This document shows positions 1 to 7,596 of a stretch of 64,000 nt of DNA, in pieces. Position 1 is the first letter of the stretch; the number at the start of each line of letters is the position of its first letter. Where the stretch lies: assembly GCF_000018865.1 (NCBI RefSeq), contig NC_010175.1, forward strand, positions 1,674,001 through 1,738,000, given 5' to 3'. Under the pieces are notes generated by a model. The model made no database searches, was not told the DNA's origin, and worked only from the letters and a program-made list of their open reading frames with translations. The stretch is from Chloroflexus aurantiacus J-10-fl (GTDB taxonomy: Bacteria; Chloroflexota; Chloroflexia; Chloroflexales; Chloroflexaceae). Position numbers and translations under genes: made by a program.

Positions 1-979
1 TCAGCGCTCCACTATCTTCATACCGATAGAGCGTCGCAAATTCGGCAAACCTTAGCGGAAGGTCGCGGTAACTGATCACGCCAAGCTGGTTGTAGAGCGT
101 CATGTGGCTGGGGCAGTTCATCGGCTTCAGCCGGAAGACAAGGTCTTCGCTCTCGACCATCGGCGGGAACATGCTGTCACGGTAGTTGTCGTAGTGGCCC
201 GACTTGCGGTAAAGCTGTTCCTTCACCACATTGCCCGTCCAGACATGTTGATACCCGTAGCGGGTCTGGACTTCGCGCACAAACTTCTCCATTTCGTGGC
301 GAATGATTTCCCCTTTGGGGGTGAAGATCGGCAGACCGGGACCAATATCATCTGAAAAGAAGAAGAGTCCCAGCTCTTTGCCCAGACGGCGGTGGTCGCG
401 CTTACGCGCCTCTTCCAACCGGTGCAGATAGGCTTCCAGCTCCTCTTTCGTATTCCAGCCGGTGCCGTAGATACGCTGCAACTGCCGATTCTTCTCATCA
501 CCCCGCCAGTAGGCGCCGGCGATGCTCATCAGCTTGAAGGCTTCGGGATTGATCTCGCCGGTATGGTTGAGATGCGGACCGCGGCAGAGGTCCTCGAACG
601 TATCCTGGCGGTAGGTTGAGATGACGGTATCGCCGTGGTGCGTCTCGCCATATTCATCAAGCCCTTTGGCCAGGCCTTCGATCAATTCCAGTTTATACGG
701 TTGATTGGCAAAGATCTGACGAGCCTCTTCAGCCGTCACCTCACGGTAGATGAAGGGGTGATTGCCGGCAATAATCCGCTTCATCCGTCGCTCGATCTCG
801 CTCAAGTCTTCGGGCGTGAGCGGGCGCGGCAGATCAAAGTCGTAGTAAAAGCCGTTTTCAATCGGTGGCCCAATCGCAATTTTGGCATCGGGAAAGATTT
901 CGAGCACAGCCTGGGCCATCACGTGGGCCAGCGAATGCCGCAGGCGGTAATAGGGATCGCTGTTGGGATCGACTGGCAT
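1..979 (-). CDS. thrS: Threonyl-tRNA synthetase, N-terminal part (cut by window edge)
   Basis: Charges tRNA-Thr in the cytoplasm. Conceptual translation starts MPVDPNSDPYYRLRHSLAHV, so the protein opens almost directly in the editing (second additional) domain, whose HxxxH motif is at about residues 15-19 and whose C-x-G-P-H motif is seen as DLCRGPH near residue 170. The class II core follows (GNVVKEQLYRKSGHYDNY, MNCPSHM) up to the window edge, where the gene is cut. The usual N-terminal TGS domain is absent. The start is well supported: an AAGGAG box lies 8 bases before the ATG and the upstream gene stops just 18 bases earlier. It is the second gene of a T-box controlled unit. Identification is secure; the C-terminal anticodon-binding domain is outside the window. 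Confidence 0.95.
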   Translation of the reverse strand, partial: MPVDPNSDPYYRLRHSLAHVMAQAVLEIFPDAKIAIGPPIENGFYYDFDLPRPLTPEDLSEIERRMKRIIAGNHPFIYREVTAEEARQIFANQPYKLELIEGLAKGLDEYGETHHGDTVISTYRQDTFEDLCRGPHLNHTGEINPEAFKLMSIAGAYWRGDEKNRQLQRIYGTGWNTKEELEAYLHRLEEARKRDHRRLGKELGLFFFSDDIGPGLPIFTPKGEIIRHEMEKFVREVQTRYGYQHVWTGNVVKEQLYRKSGHYDNYRDSMFPPMVESEDLVFRLKPMNCPSHMTLYNQLGVISYRDLPLRFAEFATLYRYEDSGAL

Positions 980-997
980 ACTGGGTTCTCCTTCTTG

Positions 998-1585
998 TTA
1001 TCTACTGGTTGTGACAATGCTCAGGTAGCCGTCGGTGATACGTGCATCAACAATCTGGCGGTTTTGACGGTTCAGTTCAGCATTGAGCCGTTCGTGGAGC
1101 ACCGTTGAGAGGTCGGAGGCCGAGATCAACATCGCTAACGGCCCCTCAACCTGGGGGTCAAGCGGAATCAGTTCACCATCCCGCACCATCACGCCACTGC
1201 TCACCACACTGGTCACCCCGTAAGCCTGGATAGTAACGATAGCACGGCCATCACGCAGGCGCACATTGATAGCATCTACCGGTAAAGTGGTTTGCACGTC
1301 GGTGAGATAGCCATTAATCTCGGCTTCACTCACCGTCACCTGGCCGGCGGGCAGGGCAGCAAGCAGCGCAGGTAACGGCGCCTGATCAGCCACCTCAACC
1401 GGAGTCGAGACAGGCGCGATCAGGTCGGCAAGGGTACGACCAAGCGCAGAACTGATCTGCGGTCGGATCAAGAGCAGGTAGAGGATGCCGATCAGCAGTA
1501 TCCCCAGCCCAAGCCGAACCAGTTGCCCAACACAGCCGGTTGTTTCACGCCGCCGGTACGGTATCCAGCGGGCAGATGGACGCAT
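998..1585 (-). CDS. Membrane-anchored protein of unknown function in thrS operon
   Basis: 195 residues. A basic N-terminus (about residues 1-22) is followed by one strong hydrophobic segment (about 23-42, LVRLGLGILLIGILYLLLI), giving a single-pass protein with most of the chain probably outside the cytoplasm. The remainder is a mixed alpha/beta domain rich in Val, Leu and Asp with no catalytic motif I recognise; it loosely recalls lipid-binding DUF2993-like proteins, but that is a guess. AAGGAGG lies 4 bases before the ATG. It sits between the T-box leader and thrS, 18 bases upstream of thrS, so it should be transcribed with it and respond to uncharged tRNA-Thr. Confidence 0.75.
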   Translation of the reverse strand: MRPSARWIPYRRRETTGCVGQLVRLGLGILLIGILYLLLIRPQISSALGRTLADLIAPVSTPVEVADQAPLPALLAALPAGQVTVSEAEINGYLTDVQTTLPVDAINVRLRDGRAIVTIQAYGVTSVVSSGVMVRDGELIPLDPQVEGPLAMLISASDLSTVLHERLNAELNRQNRQIVDARITDGYLSIVTTSR

Positions 1586-1612
1586 ACGTCCTCCTTGCGA
1601 CAGCTATGGTCT

Positions 1613-1651
1613 AACAGAAACAGCTCTCCGTCCGCACGGGGACGAAGAGCT
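1613..1651 (-). terminator. Intrinsic terminator of the T-box leader
   Basis: A 12-bp stem (AGCTCTTCGTCC paired with GGACGGAGAGCT, one G-U pair) with a 6-base loop is followed by GTTTCTGTT on the minus strand. Its 5' arm starts within the T-box antiterminator region, as expected for the alternative fold. Confidence 0.85.
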
Positions 1652-1885
1652 GCTTCGTGGTTCCACCCTGTGTTCACCCAACGCCGGCATGCCGGCGTTG
1701 AGCCTCATTGTTCGCGGTAACGGGCGAATCCCGTCATCCCATACTGGCACTGCGCGTTCCGGGATGCACTCAGAGGGGGTTTTCCCCCGACCCATCGCCA
1801 GGCATGCTCTCAGTCGCGACACGCCCTCCCTGTGGCCGGAATCGGGCTACTCGTCCTCGTCAGCGCTTTGCGATTGACGCCGACT
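1613..1885 (-). promoter_or_regulatory. T-box leader, probable threonine specificity
   Basis: On the minus strand the T-box core AGGGTGGAACCACG lies at 1669-1656, directly followed by a terminator hairpin. Upstream is a perfect stem III-like hairpin (1680-1699, AACGCCGG...CCGGCGTT) and, before it, a stem I-sized region. The triplet ACC (Thr codon) at 1718-1716 lies where a specifier codon is expected. T-box RNAs sense uncharged tRNA and switch between antiterminator and terminator (established). The Thr assignment follows from the ACC triplet and the linked thrS; the stem I fold was judged by eye, so the 5' limit is approximate. Confidence 0.85.
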
Positions 1886-1913
1886 GACATGGTAGCGCGA
1901 AGAGCATCAGGAG

Positions 1914-3047
1914 TCAAGATTGGGCACTCAACACATGCTGTGACACTGTCTCCTGGCGGGCAGCGCGACGGTCGGCGCGTACACGATAGGCCCGGCGGGG
2001 TACGCCGGCGGTCAGCGGTAGCGCAGGCACGGCAAGCAACAGAATCGCCGCTCCAACTCGCAGATCAAAACCGGGTTCGGTGATGACCGGGAAGGGATAG
2101 TAGACCAGGATCGTCGGATCGATCAGGTGGATCGTCGCGACAACGGTGACGGCAGCCGCCGCAGCAATCCAGGTGAGCGTGTCAAGTCGCCGCCAGCGTT
2201 CGCGCCGATAAGTCGTGCGTGGCACACAACGACTCAGATCGTAAGCTGCCCAGGCGGTAAGGACGAGGCCACCACCACCGACCGGCAGCGCGAACGGCCA
2301 GCTTACCGGCCCCACCCATAGCCAGCCGATCAGAGCGGTTGTCATACTCAGCAGACCGGCAATCAGCGCAAAGACACGGGTTGGGTTGTGGGCCGCTGAC
2401 AGCGTGCGCCCGTAGCCCCGCGCCTCCAGCGCTTCCGCCAGTTGCAGCGACCGTTCCAGGCTACCGGCCAGTAGCGGGCCAATCAGTGCCCACCAGCTTC
2501 GGACACTGCCGAAGCGATGACCACGCGCACGCTGCGCAGCCGTGATGTCCTGAATAGCGTGTACCAGCGAGGGGGCAAAGGAAAGCGCAATCGTCACCGC
2601 CAGCCCGGCGTGAAACAGCGAACGCGGCGTCAGACGGAGTAGCCGATGATGATCAACCAGCGCATTGAACGCACCAAAGATGATCAAAAGCGTCCACAGA
2701 CCCAATCCACGAGTCGCGCCCCAGGCCAGCGCTTCAGCAGTGATCGGGCCACCCAACACAATCCCACCGAGCCAGACCGGCAGGTGAATAGCAGGAAGAT
2801 GGAGCAGCACCGTCGCCCCGCGCACACCTCCAACCGTCACGACGGAGAAGACGACGTAGCCAAACCAGATCAAAGCACCGACACGGGCAAACAGACTAAA
2901 ACTGCGGGCCAGTGGCCGATCATCACGATGCCTGACAAAAACCTGCGTCACGACCAGCATGAGCAGGATGTGATAGAGTGGGTGCGGGGCCAGGATGGCG
3001 ATGGTGGTAGTGGCAATCAGCCAGCAGAGCCATGTGCGTGTGTGCAT
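1914..3047 (-). CDS. ECF transporter transmembrane component EcfT/CbiQ-like
   Basis: About 377 residues, polytopic. Several hydrophobic segments lie in the first 150 residues and more near the C-terminus. Two Ala-Arg-Gly signature motifs of EcfT coupling helices are visible: AQRARGHRFGS and, about 40 residues on, ALEARGYGR. These bind the paired ATPases in known ECF transporters. The chosen ATG overlaps the cobS stop as TGATG and is preceded by a G-run; an in-frame ATG 5 codons upstream is less likely. It is the last gene of the cobalamin operon. No EcfA ATPase or S-component is visible in the window, so they must be encoded elsewhere. Cobalamin or cobalt specificity is inferred from the neighbours only. 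Confidence 0.85.
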   Translation of the reverse strand: MHTRTWLCWLIATTTIAILAPHPLYHILLMLVVTQVFVRHRDDRPLARSFSLFARVGALIWFGYVVFSVVTVGGVRGATVLLHLPAIHLPVWLGGIVLGGPITAEALAWGATRGLGLWTLLIIFGAFNALVDHHRLLRLTPRSLFHAGLAVTIALSFAPSLVHAIQDITAAQRARGHRFGSVRSWWALIGPLLAGSLERSLQLAEALEARGYGRTLSAAHNPTRVFALIAGLLSMTTALIGWLWVGPVSWPFALPVGGGGLVLTAWAAYDLSRCVPRTTYRRERWRRLDTLTWIAAAAAVTVVATIHLIDPTILVYYPFPVITEPGFDLRVGAAILLLAVPALPLTAGVPRRAYRVRADRRAARQETVSQHVLSAQS

Positions 3048-3808
3048 CACATTCCCCCCCACCGCACGGTAAGCGCGGCTAACGCGACGACCTCACCAAT
3101 CTCACAGAGGGCACCGTAGGTATCGCCGGTCAATCCGCCCAGATCGCGCACCCACCAGCGCGCTAGCACGTGAGCCACGCCGAACACCAGGCCAACCGTG
3201 ATCAGGCCGGCCAGGCCGGCGATAATCCAGGCACTGGCGACCATCAACAGCGATGCCAGCCAGAGATCGGACTGGCGTACCTGCGCATTGAATGTACGCC
3301 CCAACCCCCCTTCCCGCGCCGGCGGAAAGCGATAGATGACGTAGCAATCTGCCCAACGGCCCAGCATCGGTGCCAGGAGAAGAGCCGGCCAGGCCGGTGC
3401 CGCGCCGGCCACAAATGCCACTTTCAGCAGCAGCACAGCCATCAGCGCCAGGGCACCCATCGCCCCGATCCGACTATCTTTCATAATCTCCAGCTTGCGC
3501 TCACGCGACCGCCAGCTCATCACCGCATCGAAAGTATCGCTCAGCCCATCGAGATGCAGGCCACCGGTGATAATCCCCCACCCAACGACTACCAGCATGG
3601 CAGCGGTCAGATCGCCCCACAACGGACGCGCCAGCGCGTCAACCGCCACCAAGACTCCACCAATCACCAGCCCCACTGCCGGAAACCACGGGATTGCCCG
3701 CACCACACTCTGTTCGCTCATCGGTGACAGACCGGGGAGCGGAATGATGGTCAGAAAGCGGATCGCTTCGATCAAACCAGGCGTGGGCCGTGTCGATGTG
3801 TCGCTCAT
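3047..3808 (-). CDS. cobS: Adenosylcobinamide-GDP ribazoletransferase (cobalamin synthase)
   Basis: 253 residues, normal length for CobS, an integral membrane enzyme that joins adenosylcobinamide-GDP and alpha-ribazole (or its phosphate) in the last steps of cobalamin assembly. The family hallmark GGLHLDGLSDTFDAVMS is at about residues 82-98, followed by RKLEIMKDSRIGAMG. Multiple hydrophobic helices follow. Its ATG overlaps the stop of the upstream phosphatase gene (ATGA), which indicates translational coupling. No cobU or cobT is present in the window. Confidence 0.95.
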   Translation of the reverse strand: MSDTSTRPTPGLIEAIRFLTIIPLPGLSPMSEQSVVRAIPWFPAVGLVIGGVLVAVDALARPLWGDLTAAMLVVVGWGIITGGLHLDGLSDTFDAVMSWRSRERKLEIMKDSRIGAMGALALMAVLLLKVAFVAGAAPAWPALLLAPMLGRWADCYVIYRFPPAREGGLGRTFNAQVRQSDLWLASLLMVASAWIIAGLAGLITVGLVFGVAHVLARWWVRDLGGLTGDTYGALCEIGEVVALAALTVRWGGM

Positions 3809-4449
3809 ACGCTCTCTCCTGCACCCACCAACCGCGGAACCGCGTTAACGGTGCGGACAATGATCGTCGTACCGTAGGTGTCGAGGGCCGTTATACTCCC
3901 CAAATCAACCCGCCAGCGCCAGTGTTCGGCTATCGGCTGCCCGCAGCACCAGCAGATCACCAGTTGGATAGGGGTGGCGTGGGTTACGATCAGAATTCGC
4001 TCACCGGGATATTGGGTCAGCACCTCGTCCCAGGCCGGAGCCAGCCGGTTGGCAACATCAGCCAGACTCTCACCCTCAGCAGGCCGCCCGTCAATCCCGG
4101 CAGCCCAGCGCGCCTGGGCTTCAGCCGGGAATCGCTGCATCACTTCCCGGTAGGTTAAGCCTTCCCAACGCCCGTGGTCAATCTCGCGCCAGCGCGGGTC
4201 TTCGAGTACCGGAATGGGTGAACGACCATCGAGAATCGCAGCCGCCAGCGCGCGAGTGCGTTCCGTAGGGCTGACAATAACGCGGGTGAAGGGCAGTGCC
4301 CGCAACCGCCGGGCCAGGGCAGCGTGCTGACGCCGACCATAATCGGTCAACGGGCTGTCACCGCGACCGAGATACCGCCGGTGGCGGTTTGCCTCCGTCT
4401 GCCCATGACGAACAAGCCAGATACTGGTATGGCGCGAACGAGCGGTCAC
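3805..4449 (-). CDS. cobC: Histidine phosphatase, probable alpha-ribazole phosphatase
   Basis: 214 residues from the chosen GTG. The phosphohistidine motif is in IWLVRHGQTEANRHRRYLG near residues 9-27; further family residues are SPTERTRALAAAI and the second histidine in ILIVTHATPIQ. The superfamily also contains phosphoglycerate mutases; the CobC role (dephosphorylating alpha-ribazole-5'-phosphate) is inferred from overlap with cobS. An ATG start 20 codons upstream is open, but it would overlap the preceding gene and has no ribosome site; AAGGAGG lies about 7 bases before the GTG. Confidence 0.85.
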   Translation of the reverse strand: MTARSRHTSIWLVRHGQTEANRHRRYLGRGDSPLTDYGRRQHAALARRLRALPFTRVIVSPTERTRALAAAILDGRSPIPVLEDPRWREIDHGRWEGLTYREVMQRFPAEAQARWAAGIDGRPAEGESLADVANRLAPAWDEVLTQYPGERILIVTHATPIQLVICWCCGQPIAEHWRWRVDLGSITALDTYGTTIIVRTVNAVPRLVGAGESV

Positions 4450-4474
4450 CCGGTTCCTCCTTCCCCACCTCACG

Positions 4475-5299
4475 TCAGCCGCTCCGCTGCCGGCTAAGCG
4501 TTGCCACAATCCCGCCGATCAGCACTGCCGCAATCAGCAGAAAGCCGAGCCACTGCCCGCCACTGCTCGCCGGTGCTGAACCTGCCGGCGGAGGGGTCAT
4601 AGCTGGCGTCACCGCCGGCGATGGCGACGATGTATTGATCGTATCCGCCTGCCGGATGGCAGTAGGTGATGGTAATGCCGTTGGTATGGCCGTAGCCGGT
4701 TGGGCCGTCGGGGTTGAGCTTGCCGTCGCTATAGGCACCACCGTCGGTAGCACGGTGGCCGTCGGAGGGAGAGAGCTGGCAGGCGTGATCGTTGCTGTAG
4801 GAACGGTGGTGGGGGCTGGTTCCGCTAACGGTTTACACACATCAGTCAGCTCCAGATCGGGGGGCACCGCACCGCTACTGGCATCACCCGGCCCCCATGC
4901 CCAACCGTGCAGATCGCCATCGCTCACCACGACATTGCTCGCCCCCAAACTGGAGTAACGCCAGGCACCGGCTTCACGGCGGTAAAACGCCCAATAGACG
5001 GCCCGCCCCTGATCGCGTGCGCAGAAACAACCGGTAGCCGGATAATCACACCCTTCCCGCCCAATCTTACACACCGCCGCACCGATACTGCTCTGCTGAC
5101 TGATGACCGGCAACCCACTCCGTTCGAGCAAATCGAGACCACTGATGGTGGGTTCAGCAAACTCGACACACGCCGTCACCACCTCACCATCGCCAAAGCG
5201 CACAACAACCCCGGCGCGATTAAGCGGCGACTGTGCTGAGACCACGCCGGAAAGCAGGATCATAGCCAGCAAGAGCAGCAGCGTGCGTGCGGATCGCAT
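4475..5299 (-). CDS. Secreted DUF4430-like (transcobalamin C-terminal-like) protein with C-terminal anchor
   Basis: About 274 residues. A signal peptide (MRSARTLLLLLAMILLSGVV) is cleaved after SAQ. A domain of about 110 residues carries the pattern of DUF4430, the fold of the C-terminal beta domain of intrinsic factor/transcobalamin: a hydrophobic start (VVVRFGDGEVVTACVEF), a LDLLERSG helix, a Cys-containing strand GAAVCKIGREGC, the YWAFYRREAGAWRYSSLGA segment and a final SDGDLHGWAWG. Six cysteines may form disulfides. Then come about 80 residues of Thr/Pro/Ala linker and a C-terminal membrane helix (WLGFLLIAAVLIGGIVA) ending in RQRSG. It starts 10 bases after the stop of the alpha/alpha-barrel gene, so the two are co-expressed. 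The family call is by eye. Confidence 0.7.
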   Translation of the reverse strand: MRSARTLLLLLAMILLSGVVSAQSPLNRAGVVVRFGDGEVVTACVEFAEPTISGLDLLERSGLPVISQQSSIGAAVCKIGREGCDYPATGCFCARDQGRAVYWAFYRREAGAWRYSSLGASNVVVSDGDLHGWAWGPGDASSGAVPPDLELTDVCKPLAEPAPTTVPTATITPASSLPPTATVLPTVVPIATASSTPTAQPATAIPTALPSPTAIRQADTINTSSPSPAVTPAMTPPPAGSAPASSGGQWLGFLLIAAVLIGGIVATLSRQRSG

Positions 5300-5309
5300 A
5301 ACGACATCC

Positions 5310-6365
5310 CTATAGCGCCTGGCGACGACGGAGCCAGACACCCAACGCGAGCAGTGTGACGCCCATCAACACCACAGGCCAGACCAGCACCTCTTCACCA
5401 CCGGTCGTCGGAAGGTTGGGGGCCGGCGCGATGAGTGACTGAGCAGCCGGAATCGTCGTGCTGACCACCGGCAAGGTCTTCCCGGCAATCGCGGGTATGG
5501 CCTGATAGGTAGCCAATGCGTTATCGTCAGGCATCGCATCTTGATAGCGGAACGCCCCACTCTGATTCTGGAACGCAACCAGCGCCTTCAGCGGTGTGGC
5601 ATCACCCTGCCGCCAGGGTGCAGCGTTGGGGTCTTCGCCAAGGGCCAGAATCGCCTGAACGACGGCTGCGGTCGAGTTGGCATCACTGGCATTGCCAAAG
5701 GCCGATGTTTGCGAGTAGGGAAAGCCGCCATCAGGGTTCTGCTGGCCGCGCAGGTAGGTGCGGGCTGCGCTCAAGGCATCGGCGGCACGGGCATAACCGG
5801 CCAGCGCCATAACGGCCAGACTGGTGGTATTGGTATCACTGCCGGTTGCGGCAGCACCATCGAAGCTCCAGCCGCCATCGCGCAACTGCAAAGCGATCAG
5901 ACGGTCAATGGCTGCGGCTGGCGGTTGCACACCCATCGCCTTGATCGCCAGCAGCGCCAGCGCGTGACCGTACACATCGGCGCCGTACTGACCGGTCGCC
6001 GGATCGTAGGTTGTCCCCAACTGACGGGCCAGATTGACCCCGCCAACATTGAGCGGATCGCGTCCGGCGGCAACCGCGGCCAGAATCAATTTCGCCGTCG
6101 CACCTGCCGAAGAGGTACCGTAGGAAGCGGCCTGACCGGCCAGATACGTCATTGCATTGGCCGGTGGTTGCTCACCGCCGGCAACCAGCGCCACAATCGC
6201 ATCAGCCGTATCACCAGGGCCAAAACCGGCAAAGCTACCATCAGCCTGCTGCTGTGCCTGTACCCATCGCAACGCTGCCGCCACCACGTCGGCCTGAGCA
6301 GCCACCGGTTGCCATAAAAATATGCTCACAAAGAGGGCAAGAACACATGAGATAGCCCGACGCAT
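5310..6365 (-). CDS. Secreted alpha/alpha-barrel (prenyltransferase/intrinsic-factor-like) protein with LPXTG-like anchor
   Basis: About 351 residues. A signal peptide (MRRAISCVLALFVSIFLW...AQA) precedes a series of helical repeats with the prenyltransferase/squalene-cyclase signature (AQQQADGSFAGF, LQLRDGGWSFDG, GQQNPDGGFPYS). This alpha6/alpha6 fold is also used by the N-terminal domain of intrinsic factor and transcobalamin. The C-terminus has LPTTGGEE, a hydrophobic helix and RRRQAL, which matches the LPXTG sortase-signal layout. Its partner gene encodes the matching beta-type domain, and the operon continues with cobC, cobS and ecfT, so a surface corrinoid-binding role is inferred. The chosen ATG has AAGGA about 11 bases upstream. 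The IS607-type element ends shortly upstream. Confidence 0.75.
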   Translation of the reverse strand: MRRAISCVLALFVSIFLWQPVAAQADVVAAALRWVQAQQQADGSFAGFGPGDTADAIVALVAGGEQPPANAMTYLAGQAASYGTSSAGATAKLILAAVAAGRDPLNVGGVNLARQLGTTYDPATGQYGADVYGHALALLAIKAMGVQPPAAAIDRLIALQLRDGGWSFDGAAATGSDTNTTSLAVMALAGYARAADALSAARTYLRGQQNPDGGFPYSQTSAFGNASDANSTAAVVQAILALGEDPNAAPWRQGDATPLKALVAFQNQSGAFRYQDAMPDDNALATYQAIPAIAGKTLPVVSTTIPAAQSLIAPAPNLPTTGGEEVLVWPVVLMGVTLLALGVWLRRRQAL

Positions 6366-7596
6366 GGTACCAGATTCCTTTCTTCCCATTCAGCGAACAC
6401 CCACCGGGCAATAAAAATCCCCCCACCTTCACCGAGGCTGGGTTCACCATGGTCGTGTCGCCATGGCCAGTGCCTGCCTCTCCACAGGCGTTCCTTCGGG
6501 CGCAACTCGCCCTAGACAGCGCCATCCGCTGGAGATTCTTCGCTGCGTTCACGTCCCGATCGTGATCCGTCCCACACGCTGGGCACACCCAGTCGCGCAT
6601 CCCAAGCGGCATCTGCTCAGTTACCGCCCCGCACACCGAGCAGGTCTTCGACGACGCAAACCAGCGATCTGCCTCGACCACTTCCACCCCATACAGCGCC
6701 GCCTTGTACTGCAATTGCCGCTTGAACTCGTACATACCGATGTCGGCAATGTGGCGTGCCAGCGTCCGGTTCCCCAACATACCCCGCACGTTCAGGTCTT
6801 CGATGCCGATCACGCCGTAGGTCCGCACCAGACGGGTGGTGGTCTTGTGCAGCCAGTCGCGGCGGATGTTGGCGATGCGTGCGTGCAGCCGAGCCAGCTT
6901 CAGCGCCGATTTGTATTGGTTTTTGCTGCCGTTCACCTTCCGGCTGTGGCGGCGACTCAACCGGCGCAGCCGCTCCAGGTTCGCCTGCAACGCCTTTGGC
7001 CCAGCCAGCTTCTCGCCGCTGGAGAGCGTCGCCGCAGTCGTCACGCCGAGATCGACACCCACCGCCGCTTGGTTATCGCAGACGGGATCGGGCAGGTCAA
7101 TCTCAACTGGGATGGCGACGTACCAGCGATCTGCGACACGGCTGACCGTGGCCGAGAGCGGTTTGCCGGTGAAGCGGAGGGCTTCGCGCATCCTGATCCA
7201 GCCGATCACGGGCAGACGGATGCACTTGCCGTCACAGCGGAACGTGCCCGGCCCGTTGTCGAACCGCGCACTGTCGTCGCGGCCTTTCTTCTTGTGTGTT
7301 GGGTAGCCAGCGCGGCGCTCAAAGAAGTTTTTGAATGCAGCGCCGAGATTCTTGATCGCCTGTTGCGGGATGGACTTGGGCACGCGCAGCATCCAGGGGA
7401 ACTGCTCGCGCTTGATCGCGTTCAACTGTCGGCGCAGGGCAGCTTCGTTAGGCGTCAGGCCAGCGCAGTATTGCTTCTTCCACTCGTCCAGGGCCCAGTT
7501 GTAGGCGAAGCGGGCAACACCAACAGCTTCACGTAGCAGCAACTCTTGCTGTTTGGTGGGACGAAGCTCAATCTTATGGGTGAGGATCACTCGCAT
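6241..7596 (-). CDS. tnpB: TnpB RNA-guided-nuclease-type protein of IS607 element
   Basis: Frame of 451 codons; the recognisable protein ends near residue 392. It shows the N-terminal helical region (KIELRPTKQQELLLREAVG), the RuvC-like acidic residues in AVGVDLGVTTAA, GVIGIEDLNVRGM and DHDRDVNAAKN, and a zinc finger CSVCG...CPACG. All catalytic residues appear present. In known elements TnpB is an RNA-guided DNA endonuclease whose guide RNA derives from the 3' end of the gene and the element end. The frame lacks a stop inside the element and runs through the right end into the start of the alpha/alpha-barrel gene (same strand, other frame), so about 59 C-terminal residues are probably not native. 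Confidence 0.85.
   Translation of the reverse strand: MRVILTHKIELRPTKQQELLLREAVGVARFAYNWALDEWKKQYCAGLTPNEAALRRQLNAIKREQFPWMLRVPKSIPQQAIKNLGAAFKNFFERRAGYPTHKKKGRDDSARFDNGPGTFRCDGKCIRLPVIGWIRMREALRFTGKPLSATVSRVADRWYVAIPVEIDLPDPVCDNQAAVGVDLGVTTAATLSSGEKLAGPKALQANLERLRRLSRRHSRKVNGSKNQYKSALKLARLHARIANIRRDWLHKTTTRLVRTYGVIGIEDLNVRGMLGNRTLARHIADIGMYEFKRQLQYKAALYGVEVVEADRWFASSKTCSVCGAVTEQMPLGMRDWVCPACGTDHDRDVNAAKNLQRMALSRASCARRNACGEAGTGHGDTTMVNPASVKVGGFLLPGGCSLNGKKGIWYHASGYLMCSCPLCEHIFMATGGCSGRRGGGSVAMGTGTAAG

Noticed and set aside
1485-1877. Open frame of 130 codons on the plus strand opposite the T-box leader
   Set aside because: Wholly explained by the structured minus-strand leader; translation has no protein character and there is no ribosome site.
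5541-6317. 258-codon frame opposite the alpha/alpha-barrel gene
   Set aside because: Antisense shadow; the minus-strand protein has a signal peptide, family repeats and an anchor.
6463-7536. 357-codon plus-strand frame across the tnpB gene
   Set aside because: Shadow of TnpB, which shows RuvC residues and a zinc finger.
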